The position numbers were made by a program, and so were the translations under genes. The notes beneath the pieces are model-generated. The model was not told where the DNA came from. It saw nothing but the letters and a program-made list of their open reading frames with translations, and made no database searches. DNA of 6,168 nt from Bacillota bacterium (lineage in GTDB: Bacteria; Bacillota; Limnochordia; Limnochordales; ZCTH02-B6), in NCBI GenBank assembly GCA_003387805.1, contig QGSR01000122.1, forward strand, positions 1 through 6,168, given 5' to 3'. Positions 5,139 to 6,168 of this stretch are shown in pieces. The first letter of the stretch is position 1; each line of letters starts with the position of its first letter.

Positions 5139-5345
5139 ATGTCATGCCGAGTCTGTGGCAGGCCGCTGAGCCGGGCTGCAAAAAACGGCGTCCAGCTGTG
5201 CCGCATGTGCGACGACCGCGTGATGGAGCGCGCAGAAAAATTGCTGCTCCGGCGCCGCACCGCCGCCGAACCGGACTGGGAGCGACAGCTCGCGTTGGCG
5301 CGGGACCATCGCCGGTCCCCCGTGCTCGACTTCTTCTTCTGGTGA
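5139..5345 (+). CDS. Small zinc-ribbon-like protein of unknown function
   Basis: This 68-residue protein has a CxxC pair at C3/C6 (MSCRVCGRPLS) and a second at C21/C24 (QLCRMCDDR), 14 residues apart, the layout of a single zinc-binding ribbon. Residues 25-40 look like a charged helix (DRVMERAEKLLLRRR), and the chain ends in an aromatic tail, VLDFFFW. I do not recognise the family. ATG 5139 has AAAGGTGG 8 nt upstream; in-frame ATGs at 5109 and 5118 have no good ribosome site. Its stop codon TGA (5343-5345) overlaps the ribosome site of the histidine phosphatase, whose start is 11 nt further on, so the two are very likely co-transcribed and translationally coupled. It could bind nucleic acid or a protein partner; neither is shown. 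Base usage matches its neighbours and the coding frame is clean. Confidence 0.75.
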   Translation: MSCRVCGRPLSRAAKNGVQLCRMCDDRVMERAEKLLLRRRTAAEPDWERQLALARDHRRSPVLDFFFW

Positions 5346-5356
5346 GGAGGACCGGC

Positions 5357-6094
5357 GTGCGCCTGCTGCTGGTCCGCCACGGCGAAACCGACTGGAACGC
5401 CGAACGGCGCATCCAAGGCGTCACGGACGTTCCGCTCAACGACACGGGCCGGCGGCAGGCGCTCCGCCTCCGCCGCCGCCTGGCCGGCCTGGCCATCGAC
5501 GCCGTCTATACCAGCGACCTCTGCCGCAGCCTGGAAACGGCGCGCATCGTCGTCGGTTCCCATCCGTTCCCGGCACGCCCCGGTGCAGCCCGCTCCCGGG
5601 ACCGGGCCGTCCGGGCCGCGGAAAACGGCCCGACGCCCGCGGAAGACGGCCCAACGCCCGCGGAAGACGGCCCAACGCCCGCGGCCAGGCCGCCCGTACC
5701 GCTTCGGTCCACGGCCGCGCTGCGGGAAATCCGCTTCGGCCGCTGGGAAGGTTTCACCTGGGCCGAGCTGGAAGCCGCCGGCCACGGGCCGTGGCTGGCC
5801 GCCTGGCTCAGCGGCCAGCCGTGCGCCGCGCCCGGCGGCGGCGAAACCCGGGAGGAAGCCGACGCCCGCATGGACCACTTTTTGTCCAGCATGTTCCCCC
5901 GCCACGCCGACGACACTGTTCTTGTGGTAAGCCACGGCGGCGCGCTGCGCCTGCTCATCGCCCGGCTGCTGGGCGAACCCGTGCGCGGCTGGGGCCGCGT
6001 CCGCCTGGCCAACGCCGCGCTGACGGAGGTCGTCATCCACGCCGGCGGCCCGGTCCGCTTTACCCGCATCAACGACGTGTCCCATCTGCAGTGA
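5357..6094 (+). CDS. Histidine phosphatase family protein (phosphoglycerate mutase-like) with repeat insertion
   Basis: This 245-residue protein has all core residues of the branch-1 histidine phosphatase superfamily: RHGET (R7, H8 the phospho-acceptor), R57 in YTSDLCRSLETA, E124 in LREIRFGRWEG, and H193 in VVSHGG. QGVTDVPLNDTGRRQA (20-35) and PGGGET (159-164) are also typical. Members remove phosphate from varied small molecules (for example alpha-ribazole phosphate or phosphosugars); no cobalamin or sugar gene nearby decides the substrate. Between the R57 block and the E124 block lies an unusual insertion of about 45 residues containing three 7-residue repeats (AE[N/D]GPTP, 88-108). GTG 5357 is the start: GAGGAGG lies 6 nt upstream and the family's beta strand begins at once; the frame is open further upstream but those residues are Arg-rich and unlike the family. 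It is the second gene of an apparent operon after the zinc-ribbon gene. Cytoplasmic. Confidence 0.92.
   Translation: MRLLLVRHGETDWNAERRIQGVTDVPLNDTGRRQALRLRRRLAGLAIDAVYTSDLCRSLETARIVVGSHPFPARPGAARSRDRAVRAAENGPTPAEDGPTPAEDGPTPAARPPVPLRSTAALREIRFGRWEGFTWAELEAAGHGPWLAAWLSGQPCAAPGGGETREEADARMDHFLSSMFPRHADDTVLVVSHGGALRLLIARLLGEPVRGWGRVRLANAALTEVVIHAGGPVRFTRINDVSHLQ
5618..5680 (+). repeat. In-frame 21-bp tandem repeat, three copies, inside the phosphatase gene
   Basis: Units begin at 5618, 5639 and 5660. Copies 2 and 3 are identical and copy 1 differs at two positions (AAC for GAC, CCG for CCA). They encode AENGPTP, AEDGPTP, AEDGPTP. Near identity at the DNA level points to recent expansion. Confidence 0.92.
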
Positions 6095-6102
6095 CGCGCC
6101 CG

Positions 6103-6142
6103 CCCCGGCAGCGGCGCCCGGCGATGAGCCGCGCCGCCGGGG
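6103..6142 (+). terminator. Possible hairpin after the phosphatase gene
   Basis: CCCCGGC (6103-6109) pairs with GCCGGGG (6136-6142), and inside it GCGGC (6111-6115) pairs with GCCGC (6128-6132), making a long GC-rich hairpin 8 nt after the stop. No T-tract follows, so termination is doubtful. Confidence 0.3.
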
Positions 6143-6168
6143 AGGCCGGCGCCCTCTTTGCCATAGTG

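Noticed and set aside
4781..6085. 434-residue minus-strand frame opposite the phosphatase operon
   Set aside because: Antisense shadow; its low-complexity repeats only mirror the 21-bp repeat, and the plus strand has intact catalytic motifs.
6124..6168. Start of a downstream gene at ATG 6124 (MSRAAGEAGALFAIV)
   Set aside because: The frame is open to the window edge, but there is no ribosome site before it and only 15 codons are visible.

Overview
The window comes from a GC-rich (roughly 70% by eye), spore-forming member of the Bacillota. Three points support this: an alpha/beta-type small acid-soluble spore protein (SASP) gene; strong AGGAGG-type ribosome binding sites on every well-supported gene, with frequent GTG/TTG starts; and a 299-residue meso-diaminopimelate dehydrogenase whose length and active-site numbering resemble the Symbiobacterium enzyme. 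A secreted OmpH/Skp-like chaperone gene lies next to the SASP gene, which hints at a two-membrane (diderm) lineage such as Limnochordia. That placement is inference.

Layout. 1-1016 (-): a PHP-domain metal-dependent phosphoesterase, cut by the window edge. 1239-1568 (+): a CsoR/CstR-family repressor with a clear promoter and a perfect 16-bp palindromic operator on its -10 box. 1596-1725: five copies of a 26-bp tandem repeat, each able to form a hairpin. 1840-2298 (+): a DinB/YfiT-like protein. 2378-2452: a degenerate GGCAA repeat. 2464-3363 (-): ddh with its terminator. 3418-3560 (+): tRNA-Arg(CCU) with promoter and terminator. 3700-3730: terminator of the minus-strand OmpH/Skp gene (3821-4354). 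4477-4498: terminator of the minus-strand SASP gene (4524-4847). 5139-6094 (+): a probable two-gene operon of a 68-residue zinc-ribbon protein and a histidine phosphatase carrying a repeat-bearing insertion.

The genes do not form one pathway. This looks like housekeeping chromosome: cell-wall precursor synthesis (ddh), envelope biogenesis (OmpH/Skp), spore DNA protection (SASP), thiol or metal stress sensing (CstR-like regulator, possibly with DinB), translation (tRNA-Arg) and two phosphoesterases. I see no mobile element, CRISPR array or phage gene.

Most worth a second look are the orphan CstR-like regulator with Asn in place of the copper-ligand His, the hairpin-forming 26-bp array behind it, the uncharacterised zinc-ribbon protein coupled to the phosphatase, and the OmpH/SASP pairing. 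I do not see convincing evidence for a wholly new multi-gene system.
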